Assembly (NCBI GenBank): GCA_017398165.1
Contig: JAFQHB010000160.1
Coordinates: forward strand, 1-5,485
Source: Bacillota bacterium
GTDB taxonomy: Bacteria; Bacillota; Dehalobacteriia; UBA4068; UBA4997
Direction of reading: 5' to 3'
Length of the DNA stretch: 5,485 nt
The position numbers and the translations under genes were made by a program. The notes under the pieces were generated by a model. The model was not told the DNA's origin and ran no database searches. It was given only the letters and a program-made list of their open reading frames with translations. This document shows positions 1 through 5,394 of this stretch, piece by piece. Numbering within the stretch: position 1 is the first letter of the stretch; every line of letters begins with the position of its first letter.

Positions 1-626
1 AGCAGCTTGATGCCCTGTTGGCGCATTTTGGCGTGGATGTAGGATGCCATCTCCGGATCGAGGATATCCAGCAGGTGTTGGGTCTGCTGGATGATGGTGA
101 CGTCGATGCCGAGGTGATGCAGGTTTTCGGCAAGCTCCAGCCCGATGAAGCCGCCGCCTGCCAGTATGACGGAGCGTGGCTGCTCCTGTTCTATGAATTG
201 GCGGATACGCAGGGTGTCCTCTACTGTACGCAGGGTGAAAAGCCTGTCCAGATCAAGGCCGGGCATATTGGGGCGGGCAGGTCTGGCACCGGGTGCGAGC
301 AGCAGCTTATCATAGCTTTCTTCAAATATCTCGCCGGTATCCAGACGGTGTACGGTGACGCATTTGCGCTCGGGATGGATGGCAGTAACCTCATGGCGCA
401 CGTGCACAGCAATGCGGAAACGCTCCCAGAAGCTTTCGGGTGTTTTGAGGGTCAGTGCTGCGGGCTCGGTAATGATGCCGCCGATGTAATAGGGCAGGCC
501 GCAGTTGGCGTAGGAGACATAAGCAGAACGCTCAAAAACGACGATCTCGGCTTGTTCATCCAGACGGCGCAGGCGGGCTGCTGCACTGGCACCGCCGGCA
601 ACACCGCCGACAATAACGGTTTTCAT
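1..626 (-). CDS. FAD/NAD(P)H-dependent disulfide oxidoreductase, CoA-disulfide reductase/NADH oxidase type (N-terminal part)
   Basis: This is a soluble flavoenzyme of the class I pyridine nucleotide-disulfide oxidoreductase family. It would use NAD(P)H to reduce a disulfide, oxygen or a related oxidant through FAD. The N-terminus has the FAD-binding Rossmann motif VIVGGVAGGASAAARLRR (residues about 4-21). The motif SYANCGLPYYIGG places a single redox cysteine at residue 42, the position used by CoA-disulfide reductases and NADH oxidases rather than the CxxxxC pair of glutathione reductase. GARPARPNMPG (about 113-123) and a second Rossmann motif, ILAGGGFIGLELAENL (about 154-169), bind the nucleotides. 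The start at 626 follows AAAGGTGG on the minus strand. 208 codons are visible, so the dimerisation domain and any C-terminal rhodanese domain lie outside the window. The family is certain, but the exact substrate cannot be told. The gene has its own upstream region and points away from the LysR gene's promoter. Confidence 0.93.
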   Translation of the reverse strand, partial: MKTVIVGGVAGGASAAARLRRLDEQAEIVVFERSAYVSYANCGLPYYIGGIITEPAALTLKTPESFWERFRIAVHVRHEVTAIHPERKCVTVHRLDTGEIFEESYDKLLLAPGARPARPNMPGLDLDRLFTLRTVEDTLRIRQFIEQEQPRSVILAGGGFIGLELAENLHHLGIDVTIIQQTQHLLDILDPEMASYIHAKMRQQGIKL

Positions 627-665
627 AAGTATGACCACCTTTCTGTATCGGAAAATTATTCTGAC

Positions 666-706
666 ATTATAATATAATAAGTATTTTGGCCGTACTAAAA
701 TGACAA
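666..706 (-). promoter_or_regulatory. Probable promoter/operator region of the disulfide oxidoreductase gene
   Basis: This AT-rich stretch lies about 40-80 bases before the minus-strand start at 626. A perfect TATAAT is found at 671-666 and a TTGTCA at 706-701, but the two are too far apart to be one standard promoter. Between them is a dyad, ATTTTGG-N5-CTAAAAT (683-701; 6 of 7 positions pair). It would overlap the -35 position of a promoter using the TATAAT. This suggests a regulated promoter with a poor -35 element, but the elements are inferred by eye only. Confidence 0.4.
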
Positions 707-717
707 TATCATTATTG

Positions 718-740
718 ATTCGACCATAACTAATTCGACC
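718..740. repeat. Tandem direct repeat ATTCGACC x2
   Basis: The 8-mer ATTCGACC occurs at 718-725 and again at 733-740, a period of 15 bases. The pair sits upstream of the TATAAT of the minus-strand oxidoreductase gene, at roughly -60 to -80 from the expected transcription start. This is a common place for an activator site. It lies between the LysR gene's terminator and the oxidoreductase promoter, outside any credible gene. An 8-bp repeat can arise by chance, so a regulatory role is only a suggestion. Confidence 0.4.
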
Positions 741-770
741 TGATGGGGCGGATATCCTTTTGCCGGGGAT

Positions 771-813
771 AAGAGAAAGGCTGTATCTCCACCGAAAATG
801 CGGAAATACAGCC
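771..813 (-). terminator. Rho-independent terminator of the LysR-type regulator gene
   Basis: On the minus strand, GGCTGTAT (813-806) pairs perfectly with ATACAGCC (786-779), closing an 18-nt loop that can form a further small CCG/CGG pairing. It is followed by TTTCTCTT (778-771). The hairpin starts 6 bases after the TAA stop of the LysR gene. The U-tract is interrupted by C, so efficiency may be moderate. It should separate the regulator from the oxidoreductase gene further along the same strand. Confidence 0.75.
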
Positions 814-819
814 CCGGTA

Positions 820-1707
820 TTAAATCAGGCGTATCTGACATAAGTGATTGAGCACCGCCTGTATGGGCTGAGCCATCCATTTATCGCGGTGATAGATGAA
901 TTGCTTCCACAGCTCCGGCTGGAAATCGCGAACCTGCAGGCGGGTGATAGTGCCGTTTCTTGCTGCCTCCTCGGTAACGTAATCCGGCAGGAATGATATA
1001 CCGATGTTATCCTGCACCAGGCGGCATATCTGATCGGCGTCTCCGAGCTCCAGCACCGGGTGAATATCTATCATATCGCGCGCCAGGTATTCATCCAGCA
1101 GGCGGCGGTAGCTCATACCTTTCTCAGTCAGGATGAAAGGATGCGACAGCAGATCCTGTATGGTGGGGCTGGTCATTTGGGACAGGGGATTATGGGCGGA
1201 GCAGACAAAATGGATACCCACCCGTTCTTCATCGGCGATGATATATGTAGTGTCGTAGATGTGTTTATCCAGCGTGCAGACAATATCGGCCTCGTTGTGA
1301 TCCAGCAGACGAAACATATCGTCGGTGCCGGCGGTGATGACCTTGAGTGAGATATTGGGGTAAGTGCGGCGGAATTCGGCGAAACCGCTGACTACCAGCG
1401 GGCTGCACAATGAGTTGGCCATCGCCAGACGTATCACGCCGCTGGGCTCGTAATTATGGCTGGCGCTGAGCGACATCTCCTCAGAGAGGTGGCATATCTG
1501 CTGGGCGTAGGCAAGAGCCTGACGACCGGCATCCGTAAGGCTGACGGTGTGACCGATGCGCTCAAAAAGCTGTATGCCGAGCTGCCGCTCTAATTGCTTG
1601 ATTTGGAAAGAAACTGTGGGCTGGGAATAACCGAGTTTCTCACCCGCACGGGTGAAGCTGTTTAATTCTGCGACCTGGATGAAAATATTAAGGCTGTGCA
1701 GATCCAT
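820..1707 (-). CDS. LysR-type transcriptional regulator
   Basis: This is a DNA-binding regulator of 295 residues, the usual LysR-family length. Residues 1-60 form the winged helix-turn-helix: MDLHSLNIFIQVAELNSF, then TRAGEKLGYSQPTVSFQIKQ, then LERQLGIQLFER, with the typical recognition-helix SQPTVS. After a linker helix (about 60-88), residues about 90-290 form the two-lobed effector-binding domain (VIRLAMANSLCSPLV at the start, GISFLPDYV near 246-254). The start at 1707 is chosen because GGAGG lies 7 bases before it and MDLHSLNIF is the family's normal N-terminus. An upstream in-frame ATG at 1749 would add 14 atypical residues. The gene is divergent from the alanine/glycine symporter gene with 136 bases between them, which in this family usually means it controls that neighbour. 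The effector is unknown; an amino acid or derivative is plausible. Confidence 0.95.
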   Translation of the reverse strand: MDLHSLNIFIQVAELNSFTRAGEKLGYSQPTVSFQIKQLERQLGIQLFERIGHTVSLTDAGRQALAYAQQICHLSEEMSLSASHNYEPSGVIRLAMANSLCSPLVVSGFAEFRRTYPNISLKVITAGTDDMFRLLDHNEADIVCTLDKHIYDTTYIIADEERVGIHFVCSAHNPLSQMTSPTIQDLLSHPFILTEKGMSYRRLLDEYLARDMIDIHPVLELGDADQICRLVQDNIGISFLPDYVTEEAARNGTITRLQVRDFQPELWKQFIYHRDKWMAQPIQAVLNHLCQIRLI

Positions 1708-1762
1708 TATGATACCTCCGTCAATGCATCGGGCGTCAAATAGCAGCATTTAATTTTTTGAT

Positions 1763-1791
1763 GGTATATATTGAGATTATCAATTAGACAA
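1763..1791 (-). promoter_or_regulatory. Sigma-A-type promoter of the LysR-type regulator gene
   Basis: On the minus strand, TTGTCT (1791-1786) and TATACC (1768-1763) are separated by exactly 17 bases. This gives good -35 and -10 elements about 55-85 bases before the chosen start at 1707. The LysR-type dyad at 1770-1784 fills most of the spacer, so a bound regulator would block its own promoter. Negative autoregulation is typical of the family. Confidence 0.65.
1770..1784. promoter_or_regulatory. LysR-type operator (T-N11-A box)
   Basis: ATTGA-GATTA-TCAAT is a perfect inverted repeat with 5-base arms and a 5-base centre. It contains T1771 and A1783 separated by 11 bases, which is the general LysR-type recognition box. 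It lies in the 136-base gap between the LysR gene and the divergent symporter gene, inside the regulator's promoter and directly next to the symporter's -35 element. This is the expected site for joint control of both genes. Binding is inferred, not shown. Confidence 0.65.
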
Positions 1792-1813
1792 ATGCTTATA
1801 AATATTATATACT
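1784..1813 (+). promoter_or_regulatory. Probable promoter of the AGCS symporter gene
   Basis: TTAGAC (1784-1789) and TATACT (1808-1813) are spaced by 18 bases. The -35 element is imperfect, which suits a gene that needs activation. The LysR-type box abuts it from the upstream side, at about -36 to -50 from the expected start of transcription near 1820. A weaker alternative, TTGAGA at 1771 with CTTATA at 1795, is also present. Confidence 0.5.
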
Positions 1814-1843
1814 TGATGCAGAAAATGTCAAGAGGTGTAGGGA

Positions 1844-3235
1844 ATGCAGTTGATTTATGCCGTATATAATTTGCTGTGGGGAGATCTTTTCAGTATCCCG
1901 CTGCCGGGTGGGGCATCTATCGGCGTTTCGCTGCTGGTGCTGCTGCTGATCCCTGCCGGTATTTTCTTTTCGGTGCGTACCGGGTGTGTACCGATACGTT
2001 TCTTCCCGGATATGCTGCGTATTGCGCTGGAGAAAACATCTGCCAGAGAGCGCGGTGCGATATCCGGCCTGCAGGCGCTGATCGTCTCCACGGCGACGCG
2101 CGTTGGTATGGGCAATCTGGTCGGCGTGGTGGCTGCTGTTTCGGCAGGCGGCGCCGGTGCGGTCTTTTGGATGTGGGTAACGGCGCTGATCGGCTCCTCT
2201 ACTGCTTTTGTGGAGGCGACGCTGGCGCAGATATACAAAGAGCCCGATCCGCTGTATGGTGGGTATCGCGGCGGCCCGGCATATTATATCCAGCATTACT
2301 TTGGCAAGGGTATGAAGGCCAGACGCAGCATTATTGCGATACTTTTCGCGCTTTCCGGCCTGTTGTGCTGGTGCGGTGTCAGCCAGGTCATCAGTAATTC
2401 GGTATCTTCGGCTTTTTATAATGCCTTTGATATACCGCCGATCGTTTCGTCTGTCGTATTGGTAGTGCTGGCTGCTGTTATTGTGCTGCGCCGCAACGCT
2501 ACCGTCAAGGTATTGGATATTATAGTCCCGATAATGGCGGCATTGTATTTCGGTATTGCGGTTTTCGTTATCATCAAGAATTTCGCTCTGCTGCCGGATG
2601 TCTTCACCCGTATTTTTGAGGAAGCCTTTGGTATCCGCCAGGTGGCGGCAGGCGGCCTGGGTGCTGTAATTATGAACGGCGTCAAGCGGGGATTGTTCTC
2701 TAACGAGGCCGGTTCGGGTTCGGCTCCTTGTGCGGCTGCGGCGGCTGATGTATCGCATCCGGCCAAGGCAGGTCTTTTCCAGGCTTTTGGCGTGCTGATC
2801 GATACTATCGTTATCTGTACCTGCACGGCTATGATTATGCTGCTGGTACCGGCCGATGTCGTAAGCGGACTTTCCGGTATGGAGCTGCTACAGACAGCGA
2901 TGCATTATCATTTCGGCTATGCCGGTGTGGTGTTTATCGCGGTGACATTGTGGTTGTTCTGTTTCTCGACTTTCCTGGGCATTTTGTATTACGCCCGTTC
3001 CAATGTTGCTTTTCTCTTCGGGGATAATTGGCCTGCCCAGACGGCTTATAAGGTGCTGGCGCTGGTGATGCTTTTCATCGGTGGTATCGCGACTTATACT
3101 TTCGTATGGGATCTGGGTGATCTGGGTGTCGGTTTGATGACTGTTTTTAATATGATCGCTATTCTTCCGATGTCCGGCATCGCTGTGAAGGCTTTGAATG
3201 AGTATGTTTCTCTGCGTAAGCAGGGGCGTGTGTAA
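1844..3235 (+). CDS. Alanine/glycine:cation symporter (AGCS family)
   Basis: This is an inner-membrane carrier of 463 residues that imports a small neutral amino acid, typically alanine or glycine, with Na+ or H+. It spans the membrane about 10-11 times. Family motifs appear in order: GAISGLQALIVSTATRVGMG (71-90), the sodium:alanine symporter signature GGAGAVFWMWVTALIG (102-117), YRGGPAYYI (141-149), GLFSNEAGSGSAPCAAAAAD (273-292) and FVWDLGDLGVGLM (420-432). The length is normal and no frame break is seen. AGAGGTG lies 6 bases before the ATG at 1844, which supports this start. Many relatives have His where this protein has Cys285 (SAPC instead of SAPH), as far as I recall. The gene is divergent from the LysR regulator, with a LysR-type box between them, and ends in its own terminator, so it is probably a single-gene transcript. 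The family is certain; the substrate and coupling ion are inferred. Confidence 0.96.
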   Translation: MQLIYAVYNLLWGDLFSIPLPGGASIGVSLLVLLLIPAGIFFSVRTGCVPIRFFPDMLRIALEKTSARERGAISGLQALIVSTATRVGMGNLVGVVAAVSAGGAGAVFWMWVTALIGSSTAFVEATLAQIYKEPDPLYGGYRGGPAYYIQHYFGKGMKARRSIIAILFALSGLLCWCGVSQVISNSVSSAFYNAFDIPPIVSSVVLVVLAAVIVLRRNATVKVLDIIVPIMAALYFGIAVFVIIKNFALLPDVFTRIFEEAFGIRQVAAGGLGAVIMNGVKRGLFSNEAGSGSAPCAAAAADVSHPAKAGLFQAFGVLIDTIVICTCTAMIMLLVPADVVSGLSGMELLQTAMHYHFGYAGVVFIAVTLWLFCFSTFLGILYYARSNVAFLFGDNWPAQTAYKVLALVMLFIGGIATYTFVWDLGDLGVGLMTVFNMIAILPMSGIAVKALNEYVSLRKQGRV

Positions 3236-3283
3236 AGGGCGCTCGCTTTTGCTTTACCGGGTCAAAAATATATAATGGTAAGG

Positions 3284-3340
3284 AAATGAGTATCTTCATC
3301 GGTGTGGGAAGCCGGGAAGATACTCATTTTCTTTCTTTTT
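3284..3340 (+). terminator. Strong rho-independent terminator after the symporter gene
   Basis: AAATGAGTATCTTC (3284-3297) pairs perfectly over 14 bases with GAAGATACTCATTT (3316-3329). The loop is 18 bases and the hairpin is followed by TTCTTTCTTTTTT. It lies 48 bases after the symporter's TAA and ends the plus-strand transcript before the converging tRNA operon. Confidence 0.9.
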
Positions 3341-3370
3341 TCAGGTGCGGCAAGTGCTGAGGCAGCCAAT

Positions 3371-3404
3371 AAAAAAGCCCGTTGTTATGGAGACAACAAT
3401 GGGC
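3371..3404 (-). terminator. Second (distal) rho-independent terminator of the tRNA operon
   Basis: On the minus strand, GCCCATTGTT (3404-3395) pairs with AACAACGGGC (3386-3377) over 10 positions, including one G-U/A-C type wobble. The loop is 8 bases and a run of six T follows (3376-3371). The T-run exists only on the minus strand, so the signal acts on transcripts coming from the tRNA genes. It would be a back-up to the hairpin at 3452-3485. Confidence 0.75.
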
Positions 3405-3451
3405 AAAAAGGTTGAATTGGATGAATAGTGAAAAGTTAAAAGGGAATAGGG

Positions 3452-3485
3452 AAAAGAAAAAAAGACTTGCCTTTGCAAGTCTTTT
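3452..3485 (-). terminator. Proximal rho-independent terminator of the tRNA operon
   Basis: AAAAGACTTGC (minus strand, 3485-3475) and GCAAGTCTTTT (3470-3460) form a perfect 11-bp stem with a 4-base loop. A T-tract broken by one C (TTT C TTTT) continues at 3459-3452. It begins one base after the CCA end of tRNA-Leu. The plus strand also shows four T after the stem, so weak termination in the other direction is possible. Confidence 0.88.
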
Positions 3486-3486
3486 C

Positions 3487-3573
3487 TGGTGCCGGAGACC
3501 GGACTTGAACCGGCACGAAGTTACCTTCGACGGATTTTAAGTCCGTTGCGTCTGCCAATTCCGCCACTCCGGC
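3487..3573 (-). tRNA. tRNA-Leu (anticodon UAA)
   Basis: This is an 87-nt class II tRNA including an encoded CCA. The 5' GCCGGAG (3573-3567) pairs with CTCCGGC (3497-3491), followed by the discriminator A and CCA (3489-3487). The anticodon stem is ACGGA/TCCGT with loop CTTAAAA, giving TAA at 3539-3537, which reads UUA and UUG leucine codons. GGTTCAAGTCC is the T-arm. The extended variable arm (GAAGGTAACTTC) is the leucine-type long arm. It lies 6 bases after tRNA-Cys in the same transcript, right before a terminator. Confidence 0.97.
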
Positions 3574-3579
3574 AAAGTG

Positions 3580-3654
3580 TGGAGGCGCCACCCAGATTTG
3601 AACTGGGGAATAAAGGCTTTGCAGGCCTCTGCCTTACCACTTGGCTATGGCGCC
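3580..3654 (-). tRNA. tRNA-Cys (anticodon GCA)
   Basis: This is a 75-nt tRNA including an encoded CCA. The 5' GGCGCCA (3654-3648) pairs with TGGCGCC (3590-3584). The discriminator is U, a known identity base for cysteine tRNA, followed by CCA (3582-3580). The anticodon loop CTGCAAA gives GCA at 3622-3620. The T-arm is present as CCCAGTTCAAATCTGGG. It is the first gene of a two-tRNA operon with tRNA-Leu. Confidence 0.97.
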
Positions 3655-3666
3655 TTAACAAAAACT

Positions 3667-3695
3667 ATTGTAGCATAATCCGGAGAGAAATGCAA
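3667..3695 (-). promoter_or_regulatory. Sigma-A promoter of the tRNA-Cys/tRNA-Leu operon
   Basis: On the minus strand, TTGCAT (3695-3690) and TACAAT (3672-3667) are separated by 17 bases, with a TG one base before the -10 (extended -10). Transcription should begin a few bases before the first base of tRNA-Cys at 3654. This is a strong housekeeping promoter, as expected for stable RNA. Confidence 0.85.
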
Positions 3696-3837
3696 GAGAA
3701 ATTTTTCCTAAAAGTAGAATTGATTTTATCTGCCGGAATTGCTGCCGTCAGCAGGGCAAACCTCCTGATCTGCGGAGCTGATATCGCTGATATGATGTAT
3801 TATATGCGGCAGTATCGGGGATGTGCCGGGATTTTGG

Positions 3838-3867
3838 GTATAGTTGGCGGCAGGCATAGCCATAATA
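3838..3867 (+). promoter_or_regulatory. Sigma-G (forespore) promoter of the germination operon
   Basis: GTATA (3838-3842) and CATAATA (3861-3867) are separated by 18 bases. This agrees with the sigma-G pattern known from Bacillus subtilis (about GHATR, 18 bases, CATWHTA). The spacing to the gene is right: transcription would start near 3874, just ahead of GGGGAGG at 3883-3889 and the ATG at 3898. Sigma-F sites usually have GG at the upstream end of the -10, which is not fully met here. Gene identity supports the call, because gerA-type operons are forespore genes. Confidence 0.7.
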
Positions 3868-3897
3868 ATCCATAGATACTGCGGGGAGGTATGTATT

Positions 3898-5394
3898 ATG
3901 GCGCTGCAAAAGCCGGAACGTATTTTCTTTGGTACATCACTGGAAAAGAATATTGCGATAATCCAGCGGTATGTTGGCGAGTATGCCGATCTGGTGGTGC
4001 GGCGTATAGATTTCCCGGGCGGCCGGGCAGCGGTATTGTATTTTGACGGTATGACGGATAAGGATGCCGTCAGTGAGTATATCGTGAGGCCGCTGCTGGT
4101 GCGGGCAGACAGCACTGCATCCTCGCCGGAGGAGCTGGCGGAGGGCTGTATGTATATCCCGGGCTGGCAGACGGCGGATAACGACCGGGATTTTATGAAC
4201 AGCATATTCGCGGGGGATTGCGGTATTTTGTTTGATGGCTCGCCCTGCGGGATCATCACCGATATCAAGGGCTTTGATCAGCGCGGCGTAGGAGAGCCGC
4301 AGACGGAGATCGTAGTGCGCGGCTCGCGCGAGGGTTTTATCGAAAATATGAAGACCAATATGGCTATGCTGCGGCGGCGTATCAAAACACCGGGCCTGTG
4401 CTTTGAGATGCTGAAATCCGGCACGGAGACCAATACCGATATCTGTCTGGCTTATATACGGGGGCTGGCCGATCCGGCACTGGTGGATGAGGCCAGACGG
4501 CGTATCACGGCGATAGAGATCGATGCAATACTGGAGAGCGGGTATATCGAGCAGTTGATCGAGGACGAGCCGTTTTCCCCTTTCCCGACGATTGCCAACA
4601 GCGAAAAGCCGGATAAGGTGGCGGCCAAGCTGCTGGAGGGACGGGTGGCGATACTGGTGGATGGCACGCCCTTTGTGCTGACTGTGCCGATGCTCTTCAT
4701 CGAGAGCTTTCAGAGTGCGGAGGATTATTACTCGCGGCCGTATATGGCCGGTATGGTGCGGCTGCTGCGCTTTTTTGCCTTTGCTGTTGCGGTGTATGCC
4801 CCGGCGCTTTATATCGCGGTGACAAGCTATCATCCAGAGCTGATACCTACGGCTTTGATGCTGAATATGTGGCAATCGGCCGCCAGTACACCGTTATCCT
4901 CCGGCTGGTCGGTATTTTTTTATTCGCTGGTGTACGAGGTAGTACGCGAGGCCGGGATCCGCCTGCCGCGGCCGGTGGGTGCGGCCATCAGTATAGTGGG
5001 TGGTCTGGTGATAGGCAGTATGGCGGTAGAGGCCGGTCTGATATCTGCGCCGGTGGTGATAATCGTGGCCTTTACGGCTATCGCGATGTTCGTGGTGGAT
5101 GCGTTGACGGACGCCGCCACTTTGCTGCGGTTTGTCTTTATCTTCCTGGCGTGGTGGCTGGGATTTTGGGGACTGCTGCTGGGCTCGCTGCTGCTGTTGC
5201 TGCATTTGGTATCGCTGCCTTCCTTTGGGGTGCCGTATTTTGCTCCTTTCGCCCCGCTGATCGGCTATCAGCTGCGTGATACTGTGGTGCGTTTCCCTTT
5301 ATGGCGGCTGGGCAGACGGCCGACTAATATAACAGTAGGCAGTAAGTGGCGGCAGAAGGAGCAGAAACCGCCTGCGGGAGGTAACGATGAGTAA
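3898..5394 (+). CDS. Spore germination protein, GerA family (germinant receptor A subunit)
   Basis: This is the A subunit of a nutrient germinant receptor, which sits in the spore inner membrane with a B permease-like subunit and a C lipoprotein. It has 498 residues, normal for the family. The cytosolic N-terminal region (about 1-290) holds family motifs: RGSREGFIENMKTNMAMLRR (141-160), ILESGYIEQLIED (211-223), SPFPTI (227-232), VAAKLLEGRVAILVDGTPFV (251-270) and SAEDYYSR (283-290). A membrane region of about five helices follows (about 296-450), containing REAGIRLPRPVGAAISIVGG (350-369) and HLVSLPSFGVPYFAPFAPL (446-464), then a short charged tail. The start at 3898 follows GGGGAGGT; an earlier in-frame ATG at 3844 has no such site and would lie at or before the predicted transcription start. 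The stop overlaps the next gene by 8 bases. The membrane core differs from typical relatives in residues about 331-349 and 407-420. The family is certain; the germinant is unknown. Confidence 0.95.
   Translation: MALQKPERIFFGTSLEKNIAIIQRYVGEYADLVVRRIDFPGGRAAVLYFDGMTDKDAVSEYIVRPLLVRADSTASSPEELAEGCMYIPGWQTADNDRDFMNSIFAGDCGILFDGSPCGIITDIKGFDQRGVGEPQTEIVVRGSREGFIENMKTNMAMLRRRIKTPGLCFEMLKSGTETNTDICLAYIRGLADPALVDEARRRITAIEIDAILESGYIEQLIEDEPFSPFPTIANSEKPDKVAAKLLEGRVAILVDGTPFVLTVPMLFIESFQSAEDYYSRPYMAGMVRLLRFFAFAVAVYAPALYIAVTSYHPELIPTALMLNMWQSAASTPLSSGWSVFFYSLVYEVVREAGIRLPRPVGAAISIVGGLVIGSMAVEAGLISAPVVIIVAFTAIAMFVVDALTDAATLLRFVFIFLAWWLGFWGLLLGSLLLLLHLVSLPSFGVPYFAPFAPLIGYQLRDTVVRFPLWRLGRRPTNITVGSKWRQKEQKPPAGGNDE

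Noticed and set aside
18..677. Plus-strand open frame of 219 codons opposite the oxidoreductase
   Set aside because: The minus strand encodes a clear flavoenzyme with exact family motifs. The plus frame has no recognisable motif or ribosome site and is a shadow.
695..880. Small minus-strand open frame of 61 codons across the LysR stop and terminator
   Set aside because: It begins inside the LysR gene in another frame and reads through the terminator hairpin and promoter-like DNA, with no supporting start signal.
1805..2758. Minus-strand open frame of 317 codons opposite the symporter
   Set aside because: It is rich in Arg, His and Gln, as expected from reversed membrane-protein codons, has no family motif, and the symporter on the plus strand is certain.
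3733..3757. TGCTG-CCGT-CAGCA hairpin and a minus-strand AGGAGG between the tRNA and GerA genes
   Set aside because: The stem is only five base pairs with no T-tract, and the Shine-Dalgarno-like sequence is not followed by an open frame.
3778..3795. Short repeat CTGATAT(C/G) twice before the germination operon
   Set aside because: Seven-base copies 10 bases apart lie upstream of the sigma-G-like promoter with no dyad or known site; it is too short to separate from chance.
3489..3875. Open frame of 128 codons on the plus strand beginning MPETGLEPARSY
   Set aside because: It runs antisense through both tRNA genes and the tRNA promoter. This is a well-known type of false protein made by translating tRNA-Leu/tRNA-Cys DNA backwards.
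3937..4875. Minus-strand open frame of 312 codons opposite the GerA gene
   Set aside because: Its composition is typical of a shadow frame and no motif or ribosome site is seen. The plus-strand GerA protein explains the region.
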